The notes under the pieces were generated by a model, which did no database searches, was not told the DNA's origin, and was given only the letters and a program-made list of their open reading frames with translations. This document shows, in pieces, positions 24,898-33,617 of a stretch of DNA of 64,000 nt (the stretch's first letter is position 1; each line of letters starts with the position of its first letter). Position numbers and translations under genes: made by a program. This DNA is from Amycolatopsis sp. DSM 110486 (GTDB taxonomy: Bacteria; Actinomycetota; Actinomycetes; Mycobacteriales; Pseudonocardiaceae): contig NZ_CP080519.1 in the NCBI RefSeq assembly GCF_019468465.1, forward strand, positions 8,177,001-8,241,000, in the 5' to 3' direction.

Positions 24898-25788
24898 TCA
24901 GGCGGCGCGGTCCGCGACCACGGCCATCGCGTCGAGGCACTCCCGCACACCCGGCCGGTCGAGGTCGACCCAGACGGCCCACGTGCGGACGAGGGCGTTG
25001 ACCTCGTCGGCGGGATCGAGCGGGATCCAGCGCCAGCCGGGGAAATGACGGCGCGCCGAGGTTTCGCCGACAAGTACGGCATCAGCGCCGGCCGTCTCCG
25101 CGATCAGGGAGCTGTGCTCCGAGAACCGGCGGAACAGCCAGGTGATCTTCACGTCCTCGGCCTCCACCGACGCACGCAGGCGCACCTCTTCACCGGGATT
25201 GTCCTGAGCGGAGTGGGCGAGCACCCGCATGCCTTCGAGATCGCGCAACGTCATCGTCCGCCTGCCCTCGAACCGCGAGCTGTCGCGGACTGCGCACCCG
25301 AACCGTTGGAGCACGACCAGGGACGAGTGCAGCTCCGGTGGGTCCACGTGCAAGAGCCCGATGTCGACGAGGCCGCCGAGCACGAGCTGGCGCTGCTCGT
25401 CGGTGGTCGCCTCGTGCAGTGACAGCTTGACCGACGGCGCCGCCTCGGCGAGCGCGCCGCGGAACATCTCGAACCAGCGGTGGGGGAGACCGGGCGGGAT
25501 GCCGAGCCGGACCAGGCGCTCGGCCCGCTCGGCGGCTTCCAGGACTTCGGGGATCCGGTCCACCTGCACGAAGATCGCGCCGACGTGGGCGCGCAATCCC
25601 TCGCCGGCCGGGGTGAGCGCGGCGCCGCGCGCGCTGCGCTGGAACAGCCGGTACCCGAGGTTCCGTTCGAGCTGCGCGATCTGCCGGCTCAGCGTCGGCT
25701 GGGTCATGTGCAGGGCCGTGGCGGCCTTCGCGATGGACCCGAGCTCGGCGACCGTGCGGAAGTACTCGAGGTGCCTCAGTTCGACCAT
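24898..25788 (-). CDS. LysR-family transcriptional regulator
   Basis: The protein of about 296 residues begins MVELRHLEYFRTVAELGSIAKAA and has the full LysR helix-turn-helix (QPTLSRQIAQLERNLG). The effector-binding domain begins VRLGIPPGLPHRWFEMFRGAL and includes GGLVDIGLLHVDP. I choose the ATG at 25788 since a frame extension to 25815 would run through the operator palindrome. It is divergent from the FAD oxidoreductase gene and probably controls it. The stop codon abuts the IS remnant, so the far C-terminus may have been altered when the element inserted. Confidence 0.92.
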   Translation of the reverse strand: MVELRHLEYFRTVAELGSIAKAATALHMTQPTLSRQIAQLERNLGYRLFQRSARGAALTPAGEGLRAHVGAIFVQVDRIPEVLEAAERAERLVRLGIPPGLPHRWFEMFRGALAEAAPSVKLSLHEATTDEQRQLVLGGLVDIGLLHVDPPELHSSLVVLQRFGCAVRDSSRFEGRRTMTLRDLEGMRVLAHSAQDNPGEEVRLRASVEAEDVKITWLFRRFSEHSSLIAETAGADAVLVGETSARRHFPGWRWIPLDPADEVNALVRTWAVWVDLDRPGVRECLDAMAVVADRAA

Positions 25789-25799
25789 ACGGGCAATTG

Positions 25800-25816
25800 T
25801 ATGCCCCTGGGGCATA
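25800..25816. promoter_or_regulatory. Candidate LysR box, perfect 17-bp palindrome
   Basis: TATGCCCCTGGGGCATA is a perfect palindrome with 8-base arms and fits the T-N11-A rule for LysR sites. It lies between the divergent LysR and FAD oxidoreductase genes and shares ATGC-N7-GCAT with two other sites in the island. Confidence 0.7.
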
Positions 25817-25873
25817 TCTAAGCTGCTCAGTAAGCACTTTTTGGATGACCGCTGATCGGGACACGATGGACTC

Positions 25874-27142
25874 GTGAGCAGCAGCGAATCCCGGGTGGCC
25901 GGGGAGAAGTTCGACGTCGTGGTAGTGGGCGGAGGCGCGGCCGGAGTGGCCGCGGCGGTCAGTGCCGCGCAGACGGGTGCCCGCGTGTGCCTCGTCGAGC
26001 GCCACGGGTACCTCGGTGGCGCAGCGGTGGCGAGTTCCGTTCTGACCTACTGCGGCTTCTTCGACCGCTCGCACGGGCAAGTCGTCGCCGGCGTGGGCCA
26101 GCGGTTCCTGGACCGGCTCGACGAGCTGGACCTCTACCTCACGCACACCTCCGCCGAATCGGGCAACAAGGTCGTGCTCCTCGACCTCGAAACAACCAAG
26201 CGGGTCTTCGACTCCCTGGTCGTCGAGGCCGGGGTGACCGTGTTCCTGCACGCCACCGTCTTCTCCGCGAGCACGGTCGGCGACCGCGTCACGACGATCG
26301 CCGTCGCGCACCCCGGCGGGCGACTGCGCATCGAAGGTGACGCGTTCGTCGACTGCAGTGGCGACGGGGTGCTGCTGGAAGCAGCCGGTGCGGACGCCAC
26401 GGTGCTGCCCGCCGAGGAGCGCCAGGCCAGCACCCTGGTGATGCGGGTCGGCGGAGTCCGCGAGGACGGCGATCTCACCCACGCCGGCATGAGCTCGGCG
26501 GTGTCGGCCTACCGGCGCGCGACCGGCGTCACGCTGCCGCGCGACCACGGCGTGACGGTGCGGCTGCCGGTCTCCCGGGAGATCATGGTGCTGGTCGCCG
26601 ACCAGCACCGCGACGTGCTCGACGTGGCCGAAACGACGTCAGCCGAGATCGAGGGCCGGCAGCTGGCGATGCACTACTTCCGTGCGCTGCGTACCGGCAT
26701 GCGCGGTTGGGAGTCCAGCTTCCTCGCGGCCACCGGGCCGGAGCTGGGGATCCGTGAGACCCGCCGCCTGGCCGGGCTCACCGCGATCACCGCGGACGAC
26801 GTGACGACCGGGCGGAAGCGCCCGCACGAGGTCGTCGCCCGGGGCGGCTGGCCGATGGAGGACCATGCCGTGCCCGGTGTCGTTTCGCACCACGGGATCA
26901 AGGACGACGGCTGGTACGACATTCCCTACGGCAGCATCACTTCGGCTTCTCTGCGCAACCTCTGGGCCGGTGGCCGGCTCGTCAGTTCCGACGGCCGCGC
27001 CTACGGCTCGGTGCGAGTGATGGGCACCGCGTTCGCCACCGGGCACGCGGGTGGTGTCGCCGCCGCGTTGTTCGCGCGTTCGGGAGTGGTGCACCGCGCC
27101 GAGGTGCAGGAGGTCCTCCGGCAGCAGGGAGCGTTGCTGTGA
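25874..27142 (+). CDS. FAD-dependent oxidoreductase
   Basis: This 422-residue flavoprotein starts with a Rossmann FAD motif VVVVGGGAAGVAAAVSAAQTG (residues 15-35) and the associated LVERHGYLGGAAVASSV block. These are typical of the FAD_oxidored family, which includes succinate-dehydrogenase-like and tricarballylate-type dehydrogenases. FVDCSGDGVLLEAAG supplies the second FAD contact, and the C-terminal NLWAGGRLVSSDGRAYGSVRVMGT closes the fold. Translation starts at GTG 25874. The last four bases (GTGA) overlap the IclR start. The substrate is likely an intermediate of this catabolic island; no catalytic detail identifies it. Confidence 0.87.
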   Translation: MSSSESRVAGEKFDVVVVGGGAAGVAAAVSAAQTGARVCLVERHGYLGGAAVASSVLTYCGFFDRSHGQVVAGVGQRFLDRLDELDLYLTHTSAESGNKVVLLDLETTKRVFDSLVVEAGVTVFLHATVFSASTVGDRVTTIAVAHPGGRLRIEGDAFVDCSGDGVLLEAAGADATVLPAEERQASTLVMRVGGVREDGDLTHAGMSSAVSAYRRATGVTLPRDHGVTVRLPVSREIMVLVADQHRDVLDVAETTSAEIEGRQLAMHYFRALRTGMRGWESSFLAATGPELGIRETRRLAGLTAITADDVTTGRKRPHEVVARGGWPMEDHAVPGVVSHHGIKDDGWYDIPYGSITSASLRNLWAGGRLVSSDGRAYGSVRVMGTAFATGHAGGVAAALFARSGVVHRAEVQEVLRQQGALL

Positions 27143-27921
27143 GCGGGAACGCGCGCGATCCGGGCCGCTCCACCATCGACCGGCTCTTCACCTTGCTCGG
27201 GGTGCTCGGCGACGGCGAACTCACCCTCGCCGAGATCGCCCAGCGCTCTGGCCTGCCCCTCACCACGGCTCACCGGATCCTCGCCGCCGCCGAGGCCTGG
27301 GGCGGGGTCGAGCGCGATCCGTCGGGCACCTACCGGATCGGCCTGCGCCTGTGGGAGCTGAGCAACCGCTCCGCGGCGCCGGCTCCACTGCGCGAAATAG
27401 CGCTCCCGGTCTTGCAGGACCTGTACGAGGCCACCCGCGCGAGCGTCCACCTCGTGGTCCTCGATCGCGACAGCGCCCTCGTCGTCGAGCGCGTGGCCGG
27501 GCTCCGCTCGGTGGCTACGCGCGCCGAAGTCGGCGAACGCCTGCCGCTGCACGCCACCGCGGTCGGCAAGGTGCTGCTCGCGCACAGCTCACCCGCGTTG
27601 CTCGCCGAGCTCGGCAGCCGCGGCCTCCGGCGCCACACCCCGCATACGGTGGTCATGCCTGGCCGGCTCGCCGCTTCAGTGCGAGCCGCCCGCGACGTGG
27701 GGGTTGCGACTGCTCACGAGGAGTTCGCTCTCGGCGCGGCGTCGATCGCCGCCGCGGTGACGGGCTGCGACGGTTCCCTGCGAGCCGCGGTCGGTGTCGT
27801 GACGTACTCACACGTGACGCTCACCCGCTACGAGGCCGCGCTGCGGTCGGCCACGGACCGGATCTCCCGGCGGCTCGCCGCGCGCGAGGACCTCCCGGTC
27901 CTGCTGCGCCAGCCGGGCTGA
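27139..27921 (+). CDS. IclR-family transcriptional regulator
   Basis: The 260-residue regulator has the IclR winged helix-turn-helix at about residues 10-60 (STIDRLFTLLGVLGDGELTL, then LPLTTAHRILAAAEAWGG). The GAF-like ligand domain contains RLPLHATAVGKVLLAHSS. The GTG start overlaps the FAD oxidoreductase stop by four bases, so both are co-translated. It is the only IclR protein here and a candidate to bind the recurring TTCCRCC-N-GGYGGAA palindromes. Confidence 0.93.
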   Translation: MSGNARDPGRSTIDRLFTLLGVLGDGELTLAEIAQRSGLPLTTAHRILAAAEAWGGVERDPSGTYRIGLRLWELSNRSAAPAPLREIALPVLQDLYEATRASVHLVVLDRDSALVVERVAGLRSVATRAEVGERLPLHATAVGKVLLAHSSPALLAELGSRGLRRHTPHTVVMPGRLAASVRAARDVGVATAHEEFALGAASIAAAVTGCDGSLRAAVGVVTYSHVTLTRYEAALRSATDRISRRLAAREDLPVLLRQPG

Positions 27922-27987
27922 CGGCTCACGCCTGAGAAACCCGAAGAAGAGGAGAACCCCTGTGTCGTCAGGAAAGGACGGTGCGCG

Positions 27988-28749
27988 ATGAGCCCCGAAC
28001 GGGTCGCCGTGGTCACCGGTGGAGCCGGTGCGCTCGGCAGCACCATCGCCCGGTACCTGGCCCGCGACGGCGCGACCGTCGTGCTCGCGGACCGCGACGG
28101 TGACCACGCCGCCGCAGTCGCCCGCGAGATCGCCGAGGAGACCGGCTCAGCCGCGGTCGGCTGGGCTTCCGACGTTTCCTCAGACGAAGGCAACCACGCA
28201 CTCGTCGACCGGGTGCGCGACACCTACGGCCGGCTCGATCAGCTCGTGAACAACGCCGCTTTGAACCAGAAGAGCAGCTTCGGTGAACTCGGCGAGCATG
28301 AGTGGCAGAGCGTGCTGTCGGTGAACCTCTGGGGTCCCGCGTCGCTGTGTCAGGCCGCGGCGCCGCTGTGGCGCGCGAGCGGCGGCGGCCAGGTCGTGAA
28401 CATCGCGTCGCGAACGTGGCTCAGCGGTGGCCCGCTCGCGTACGTGTCGTCCAAGGCCGGCCTGGTCGGGCTCACCCGCGCGCTGGCCGTCGAGCTGGGA
28501 CCGCTGGGCGTGACGGTCAACGCGGTCGCGCCGAGCACCGTGGCCACGTCGTTCGTCACCGATGGGCGCACGGGCGACGAGCTCGCCCGGCATCTGGAGC
28601 GGCACCGGCGGATGACCCTGCTGTCCCGGATGGCCACGCCCGCCGACGTCGCCGAAGCTGTCGCGTTCCTGGCTTCGCCCCGCGCCGCGTTCATCACCGG
28701 CGAAGTGCTGCACGTCGCCGGTGGTGCTCAGCTGGCGCCCGCCCCCTAG
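27988..28749 (+). CDS. Short-chain dehydrogenase/reductase
   Basis: This 253-residue classical SDR oxidises or reduces an alcohol/ketone with NAD(P)H. It has the nucleotide motif TGGAGALG (residues 10-17), NNAA near 88-91, and the catalytic Ser141, Tyr152 and Lys156 (IASRTW and YVSSK). The ending FITGEVLHVAGGAQL is standard for the family. An acidic residue after the second strand (ADRDGDH) favours NAD over NADP. The start ATG follows AAAGGA. Nine bases separate it from the next hydrolase gene, in an operon that continues through the nitroreductase. Confidence 0.93.
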   Translation: MSPERVAVVTGGAGALGSTIARYLARDGATVVLADRDGDHAAAVAREIAEETGSAAVGWASDVSSDEGNHALVDRVRDTYGRLDQLVNNAALNQKSSFGELGEHEWQSVLSVNLWGPASLCQAAAPLWRASGGGQVVNIASRTWLSGGPLAYVSSKAGLVGLTRALAVELGPLGVTVNAVAPSTVATSFVTDGRTGDELARHLERHRRMTLLSRMATPADVAEAVAFLASPRAAFITGEVLHVAGGAQLAPAP

Positions 28750-28757
28750 GGAGACCG

Positions 28758-29600
28758 ATGACCTACCTCGAAACACCCGAAGTGGTGCTGTACTTCGAAG
28801 ATCACCTCGCGAAGGGCGAGGCACCCGGCGACCCGCTCGTGCTGCTGCACGGCTGGGCGTGCGACTCGTCGGACTGGGCCGCGCTCATCGGGCGCTTCAC
28901 CCCGCGGCACCGGGTCGTGACGGTCGATCTGCGTGGTTACGGCCGATCGAGCACCGGTGTGGACGGCTATTCGCCGGCGGTGCTGGCCCGAGACGTCGTC
29001 CGGGTGCTCGACGCGCTCGCGCTCGGACCGGCGGTCGTCGCGGGTCATTCGGCCGGTGCCGAGGTCGCCGCGACGATCGCGGTGACTTACCCGGAGCACG
29101 TGCGGGCGCTGGTGACCGTCGACCCGGCCTACGGTTTCGGGGCGGAGGCCGAGGACCGGCTCCGCGACGTCTCCCGCAGCCTGAGTGGTGCCGATCCCGT
29201 CCAGGTGGCCGTGGATTACTTCAAGGCGTTCGACGACAACCCGTCGACGCCCCGTGAGCTTGCCCGGCTGCACCGCGCGTCCGCGCAAAGGGCGCGTCCG
29301 GACGTGCTCCGGGAAATGTTCGACGAGTTCGCCTTCGGCGCGGACTCGTTCCACTTCCTCCCCGGCACCGGCGAGTTCCTGCGCCGGCGCCAGGCGCCGT
29401 TGCTCGCCATCTACCGCAACGAAACCCGTGGCGTGGTGGGGGAACAGTTCGCCGAGCGGGCCGATGACCAGGTCCTCACTTACTCGGGCGCCGGGCACTG
29501 GCTGCACCAGGAACAACCGGAGCGGTTCACCGCGGACGTCGAGCGATGGCTCGACGGCCTGGACCCCGACCACACCCCGACCACTGGAGCGCAGTCATGA
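28758..29600 (+). CDS. Alpha/beta hydrolase
   Basis: This 280-residue serine hydrolase shows the oxyanion HGWACDSSDW, nucleophile elbow GHSAGA (S98) and the catalytic His in GAGHWLHQEQP. The closest relative in the window is the hydrolase at 30272-31063, which has the same HG-ACDS-DW and GAGHWLHQE blocks. Such enzymes cleave esters, lactones or C-C bonds of ring-cleavage products. AGGGAGA precedes the ATG. The stop overlaps the nitroreductase start by ATGA. Confidence 0.9.
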   Translation: MTYLETPEVVLYFEDHLAKGEAPGDPLVLLHGWACDSSDWAALIGRFTPRHRVVTVDLRGYGRSSTGVDGYSPAVLARDVVRVLDALALGPAVVAGHSAGAEVAATIAVTYPEHVRALVTVDPAYGFGAEAEDRLRDVSRSLSGADPVQVAVDYFKAFDDNPSTPRELARLHRASAQRARPDVLREMFDEFAFGADSFHFLPGTGEFLRRRQAPLLAIYRNETRGVVGEQFAERADDQVLTYSGAGHWLHQEQPERFTADVERWLDGLDPDHTPTTGAQS

Positions 29601-30265
29601 CGACGTCACCGCAGACTCTCGGCCTGTCCGCCGACGAGGTCCTCACCACCACCCGTTCGGTGCGTAAGCGCCTCGACCTCGATCGGCCGGTGCCGCGGGA
29701 GGTGATCGAGGAATGCGTGCGCGTGGCCGCGCAGGCACCGTCCGGGCGCAACCGGCAGCAGTGGGACTTCGTGTTCGTCGAGGAGCCGGACCGCAAACGG
29801 GCCGTCGCCGAGATATGGCTGCGCGGGCTGATGGCCGGGGACGGCTCCGGTTCGGCAGGCCCGCTGCCCACCCGGATGAGCTTCGCCTCGGCCGAGTGGC
29901 GGCGGATCGCCGAAAGCCTCGGGCACCTCGCCGAGCACCTGCACGAGGTGCCGGTGCTGCTGATCCCGTGCCTGCGAGTGGACGACCGGTCCTCGCTGGA
30001 CACGATCCGCGGCCAGGCCGGCAATTGGGGCTCGGTGCTCCCGGCGTTTTGGAGCTTCATGCTCGCGGCCCGGGAACGCGGCCTCGGCACTGCGTGGACT
30101 ACGGCGCACCTGACGTACGAGCGGGAGATGGCCGAACTGCTCGGCATTCCGTACGACACCGTCGTGCAGGCCGCGCTCACGCCGGTCGCCTACACGATCG
30201 GCACGAGCTTCAAACCGGGCTCCCGTGCCGACAGCGGCGACTTCCTGCACTGGGACCAGTGGTGA
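29597..30265 (+). CDS. Nitroreductase-family FMN oxidoreductase
   Basis: The 222-residue protein has the family opening TTRSVRKRLDLDRPVP with the FMN-phosphate-binding Arg-Ser-Arg pattern, then AAQAPSGRNRQQWDFVFV and the C-terminal ERGLGTAWTTAHLTYEREM block. Members transfer two electrons from NAD(P)H through FMN to nitro, quinone, flavin or halogenated aromatic compounds. The ATG is fused to the hydrolase stop. It ends six bases before the convergent hydrolase stop. Confidence 0.9.
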   Translation: MTTSPQTLGLSADEVLTTTRSVRKRLDLDRPVPREVIEECVRVAAQAPSGRNRQQWDFVFVEEPDRKRAVAEIWLRGLMAGDGSGSAGPLPTRMSFASAEWRRIAESLGHLAEHLHEVPVLLIPCLRVDDRSSLDTIRGQAGNWGSVLPAFWSFMLAARERGLGTAWTTAHLTYEREMAELLGIPYDTVVQAALTPVAYTIGTSFKPGSRADSGDFLHWDQW

Positions 30266-30271
30266 GCCTGC

Positions 30272-31063
30272 TCAGTCCGGCAACTTCGCGATCCAGTCCA
30301 GCACCAGCGTGGTGAACTCGTCGGCGCGTTCCTGGTGCAGCCAGTGCCCGGCACCCGGCCAGGCCACCGCTTGGCTGGCCGGGTGCGCGCACAGCGAGCG
30401 TTCCCAGTCGGCCAGTTCCGCGGAGCCGTGCACGGCCAGCACCGGGCAGCTGCGGGCGGCCAGGAACTCATCCGAGGCGGGTCGCACGCCGAACTGGCCG
30501 TCGCCGAAGTAGATGCGATGGAAAGCTTCCGCCAGGACCCGGGGCTCCATGCCCGTGATCCGCCGGCCGTGCCAGGACCGCAGCCACGGCTGGGCGGACG
30601 GCTCCAGCGCGGCGAACGCGGTCGCGGCGATCTCGTTGCCCTCGTAGGTGCCCAGTTGTTCCGACAGGTTCGCGAGCGCCGCGGCCGTCGCTTGGCTGGT
30701 CCCATACGCGGGATCGACCGCGACGACCGCGCGGACCAGATCGGGGCGGGCGACGGCCAGCGCGGAGACCACATTGCCGCCGAGCGAGTGTCCCACGGCG
30801 ACAACCGGTCCTGTGCCGAGCTGGTCGAGCAGGCCGGCAAGGTCCGCGGCGAACTCCTGCGGGGTGTAGCCCCACGCGGGCGCCGACGAGCGACCGTGCC
30901 CGCGCAGGTCCGGTGCGAGCACGCGGTGGCCGGCCGTGAACGCGTCGAACTGGAACAGCCAGTCGTGCGAATCGCAGGCCAGGCCGTGGACCAGCAGCAC
31001 CGGATCGCCGGTGCCCTGATCGGTGTAGAACAGCTCGGCCGGGCCGGTTTTCGTAGAGGGCAT
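30272..31063 (-). CDS. Alpha/beta hydrolase
   Basis: This 263-residue serine hydrolase has LLVHGLACDSHDW, the nucleophile elbow GHSLGG and a catalytic GAGHWLHQERADEF. It is a paralogue of the gene at 28758-29600, and the two face each other around the nitroreductase. The ATG at 31063 follows TTGGAG. A copy of the TTCCRCC-type palindrome lies 96 bases upstream. Confidence 0.9.
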   Translation of the reverse strand: MPSTKTGPAELFYTDQGTGDPVLLVHGLACDSHDWLFQFDAFTAGHRVLAPDLRGHGRSSAPAWGYTPQEFAADLAGLLDQLGTGPVVAVGHSLGGNVVSALAVARPDLVRAVVAVDPAYGTSQATAAALANLSEQLGTYEGNEIAATAFAALEPSAQPWLRSWHGRRITGMEPRVLAEAFHRIYFGDGQFGVRPASDEFLAARSCPVLAVHGSAELADWERSLCAHPASQAVAWPGAGHWLHQERADEFTTLVLDWIAKLPD

Positions 31064-31158
31064 GGGAACTCCAACCACCTTCGCACGGAAATCGCGGACG
31101 CCGCACCGCCCGCCGCCCAACAGCATTGCTCCCGCACCGCGGGATCGGCAGCCGCACG

Positions 31159-31173
31159 TTCCACCGGGCGGAA
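31159..31173. promoter_or_regulatory. Imperfect palindrome TTCCACC-G-GGCGGAA
   Basis: Seven-base arms with one mismatched pair, between the divergent hydrolase and SnoaL-like pseudogene. It shares arms with 23680-23694 and 36583-36597, and is followed by CGGCGACCAATCG, matching CGGCGACCAGTCG downstream of the 36583 site. Confidence 0.4.
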
Positions 31174-31242
31174 GCCGCCCGGCGACCAATCGCCCTCAGC
31201 CGACGGTATACGGGCGTCGCCGCGACACAGGAAGAGGACCAC

Positions 31243-31620
31243 GTGACGAAGCCCGACGACAACCGCCTGCTGATCCGCGAACTCGTGGAGAACTGGGCGC
31301 TCTGGCGCGACGCGGGCGACAGAGAACGCTTCGCGACCGTGTGGCACCCGGGGTGGGGGTGGATGAGCGCGACCTGGTTCAAGGGTCCGCCGTGAGTTCA
31401 TCGAGGCCAGCCGCACGGGCTTCGAAAACGGCGTGAGCATCCTGATCTTCCTCGGCGGGCACACCAGCGACGGCGTGGGCAGCCGTGCGATCGCCCAGAC
31501 GAAGATGACCATCTCCCAGCGCGCCGCCGTCGACGGTGTGCTCGTTGACGGCGTGTGCACCGGGCGCTTCTTACGACTCCTCGCAGTGCACCGGCAGCTG
31601 GGAAATCGTGCGCCGCCAGC
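31243..31620 (+). pseudogene. SnoaL-like (NTF2-fold) protein, frameshifted
   Basis: A good start (GAAGAGGACCAC before GTG 31243) leads into TKPDDNRLLIRELVENWALW and FATVWHPGWGWMSATW, typical of small NTF2-like isomerases or hydratases. The frame ends at 31395. The missing part continues in another frame as REFIEASRTGFENGVSILIF, then ISQRAAVDGVLVDGVCTGRF. A third frame supplies SWEIVRRQP near 31600. At least two frameshifts make this gene dead. Confidence 0.8.
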
Positions 31621-31790
31621 CTCGTCGGCGAGGGAGGGGGAGGCCGATGGACCGGATTCGCGCGCCGTTTGTCGATGTAGTCGGGCCAGCGCAGCAGCCG
31701 CGGGGAGACCCACTCCGGCGAACCCCGGGTTGTCTCCGCGGTGCGACGCGTCCGCATCACAGGAGTCCGAAGTGGACGCTGCGATGTAAA
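31621..31790 (-). pseudogene. Scrambled remnant of a second ferredoxin reductase-PPOX operon
   Basis: Bases 31621-31668 match 16699-16745 in the ferredoxin reductase gene with a handful of differences. Bases 31675-31784 match 18221-18328 in the PPOX gene, giving PRLLRWPDYI on the minus strand. Order and orientation are those of the intact operon, but everything between, including the ferredoxin, is deleted. Confidence 0.8.
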
Positions 31791-31880
31791 CCGGGCATTT
31801 CCTACGTCAGCTGGATGTACCTGCTCGAGCCGCTACTGTCGACGCTGCCCGGCGTTACGACCCGCGAGCTCCAGGCGCGA

Positions 31881-32744
31881 TCACTGCCGGGTTCCGGGCT
31901 GCCCGAGGCTGGTGGTCCATGGCGCGGTGGCGAGCTGCCCGTAGGTGGCCAGGGTCTTTTCGGCTGCGGCGAAGGCCGCCTTCGCCGCAGCTGCGGGCGG
32001 CAGGGCGTCGAGGTCGTCCGAGAACACTTCGACTGAAAGGGGTGCGGTGACCCCGTGCCGGCGCAAGGCGTCGAGCAGCTCGGCGGTGCTTCCGGCGCCG
32101 TGGCCGGGGAGGAGCCGATGGTGCCGCGCTTCGGTGGTCAGGTCGGGGAGCGGCTCGGGCAGGACGTCGCAGAGCTGGATCGACGTGATCCGGTCGGCTG
32201 GGACCGCGGCCAGATCGGCCGCTTGGGCGTCGGAGCGGAACCAGTGCCAGAAGTCGATGACGACGCCGCCACCGGACCGGTCGGCGGCGGCCACGACGTC
32301 CCAGACTTGCGCGAGCGTGCGGGCACTGCTGTAGGGGAGGAACTCGAACCCCACGAGCACACCGTGATCCGCGGCGCGATCGCACAGCCGGCCGAAGGAC
32401 TCGACGAGCTCGGTCCGGGTGTGCTCGGTGAACATCGGGACGTTGAGCTGGCGGAAGCCGAGGGTGTCGGCCAGGTGGAACATCGCCGCTTCCTCGGGCG
32501 CCGGCTCGCCGGCCGCCCAGTCCCAGGTGTGCTCCAGCTCGAGGATGCGCAGGCTGTGCTCGTCGAGCAGGTCGCGCACAGCTTCGTCGGCCAGCCCGCA
32601 GCTGCGGTAGTCGTCGAGCCGCAGGCCGATCGCGGTGAAGCCGGCCCCGGCCGCGGCGCGGATGCGGGTGGCGAGATCGGCGTGGCGGAGGGTGTTCGCG
32701 CTGCAGGCCAAGTCTGGCACGGGCTCTCCCAGATTGATGTCCAT
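31881..32744 (-). CDS. Sugar phosphate isomerase/epimerase-like TIM-barrel protein
   Basis: This 287-residue member of the xylose-isomerase-like superfamily has AAAGAGFTAIGLRLDDYRSCG near the N-terminus, GVLVGFEFLPYSSARTL in the centre, and GGVVIDFWHWFRSDAQAADL. ITSIQLCDVLPEP and SVEVFSDDLDALPP follow. The Glu, Asp/His and Glu residues of these blocks form the metal site. It is the last gene of the unit ABC importer-SDR-isomerase, and probably acts on the imported sugar or cyclitol after oxidation by the SDR. Start codon support is modest; ATG 32744 follows the SDR stop by 13 bases. Confidence 0.85.
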   Translation of the reverse strand: MDINLGEPVPDLACSANTLRHADLATRIRAAAGAGFTAIGLRLDDYRSCGLADEAVRDLLDEHSLRILELEHTWDWAAGEPAPEEAAMFHLADTLGFRQLNVPMFTEHTRTELVESFGRLCDRAADHGVLVGFEFLPYSSARTLAQVWDVVAAADRSGGGVVIDFWHWFRSDAQAADLAAVPADRITSIQLCDVLPEPLPDLTTEARHHRLLPGHGAGSTAELLDALRRHGVTAPLSVEVFSDDLDALPPAAAAKAAFAAAEKTLATYGQLATAPWTTSLGQPGTRQ

Positions 32745-32757
32745 CGTGGACGGTGCG

Positions 32758-33486
32758 TCAGTAGGTGGCGCGGCCGCCGGAGAGGTCGAACGTGAATCCG
32801 TTGGTAAAGGTGCAGTCCGGGCCCACGACGAAGGCGACCATGGCCGCGATCTCGGCCACCGTGAGGAATCGGCCGAGAGGGATCTTCGCCTTGCTGGCCG
32901 CGATGTGCTCGGGGGTGAGCTGGCGGAAGAACTCCGTCTCGGTGATCGCCGGGGCGATGCAGTTCACGAGTACCCCGTTGTCGCCCAGCTCCCGGGCGAG
33001 GGACTTGGTGAACCCGATGACGCCCGCTTTGGCCGCGGCGTAGGCGCTGATGCCCGGGTTGCCTTCCTTGCCGACGATCGACGACACGGTGAGGATCCGG
33101 CCGCGGCGACGCGCCTTCATCCCGGGCAGCACTGCCCGGGTGCAGAGGAACACCCCGGTGAGGTCGACTTCCAGCACCTGTCGCCAGGCCTCTGGCGGGT
33201 AGTCCTCCACGGGGGTGACAGGTCCGTTGATGCCGGCGTTGTTGACGAGGATGTCCACCTCGCCCACGGCTGCCACGGTGGCGGCGTGCGCCCGGGCCAC
33301 CGAGTCCGCGTCGGTCACATCGACCTGGAACGCCGTGCCCGCCTCGGAAACAACGAGTCCGCTGAGGTCACGGTCCCAGATCGCCACCGTGGCTCCCTCG
33401 GCGGCCAGCCGTTGCACGATACCCGCCCCGATTCCGCGGGCGCCCCCGGTCACCACGGCGGTGCGACCGGCCAAGGTTCGATCCAT
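32758..33486 (-). CDS. Short-chain dehydrogenase/reductase
   Basis: This 242-residue classical SDR has TGGARGIG (13-20), NNAG near 82-85, a catalytic Ser in TVSS (135-136), Tyr149 and Lys153 (YAAAK). WDRDLSG after strand 2 suggests NAD preference. AGGAGA lies about nine bases before the ATG at 33486. It resembles glucose- or inositol-type dehydrogenases only at family level. A strong hairpin at 33580-33611 separates it from the upstream ATPase, so the pair SDR-isomerase may be expressed at a lower level than the importer or from its own promoter. Confidence 0.92.
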   Translation of the reverse strand: MDRTLAGRTAVVTGGARGIGAGIVQRLAAEGATVAIWDRDLSGLVVSEAGTAFQVDVTDADSVARAHAATVAAVGEVDILVNNAGINGPVTPVEDYPPEAWRQVLEVDLTGVFLCTRAVLPGMKARRRGRILTVSSIVGKEGNPGISAYAAAKAGVIGFTKSLARELGDNGVLVNCIAPAITETEFFRQLTPEHIAASKAKIPLGRFLTVAEIAAMVAFVVGPDCTFTNGFTFDLSGGRATY

Positions 33487-33579
33487 GACTGTGCTCTCCT
33501 GTCCTCGCCGAGACGGTTTCCGGCCATCGTCGGCGTGTGGCGGGCGGTGGCGGAAGGAGTGCCTTCCGCTGGGTGGTGT

Positions 33580-33611
33580 CTCCGGTGCGGCCGACGGCGG
33601 CCGCACCGGAG
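33580..33611 (-). terminator. Intra-operon hairpin after the ABC ATPase
   Basis: A 13-bp perfect stem (33580-33592 with 33599-33611) with a six-base loop begins seven bases after the ATPase stop. A second, 8-bp hairpin (33550-33557 with 33562-33569) follows. Together they may terminate or attenuate read-through into the SDR gene, or protect the importer mRNA end. Confidence 0.6.
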
Positions 33612-33617
33612 CCGGGT

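Noticed and set aside
25800..25816. Transcription terminator
   Set aside because: The palindrome lies between two divergent starts with no room for a loop, so an operator is the better reading.
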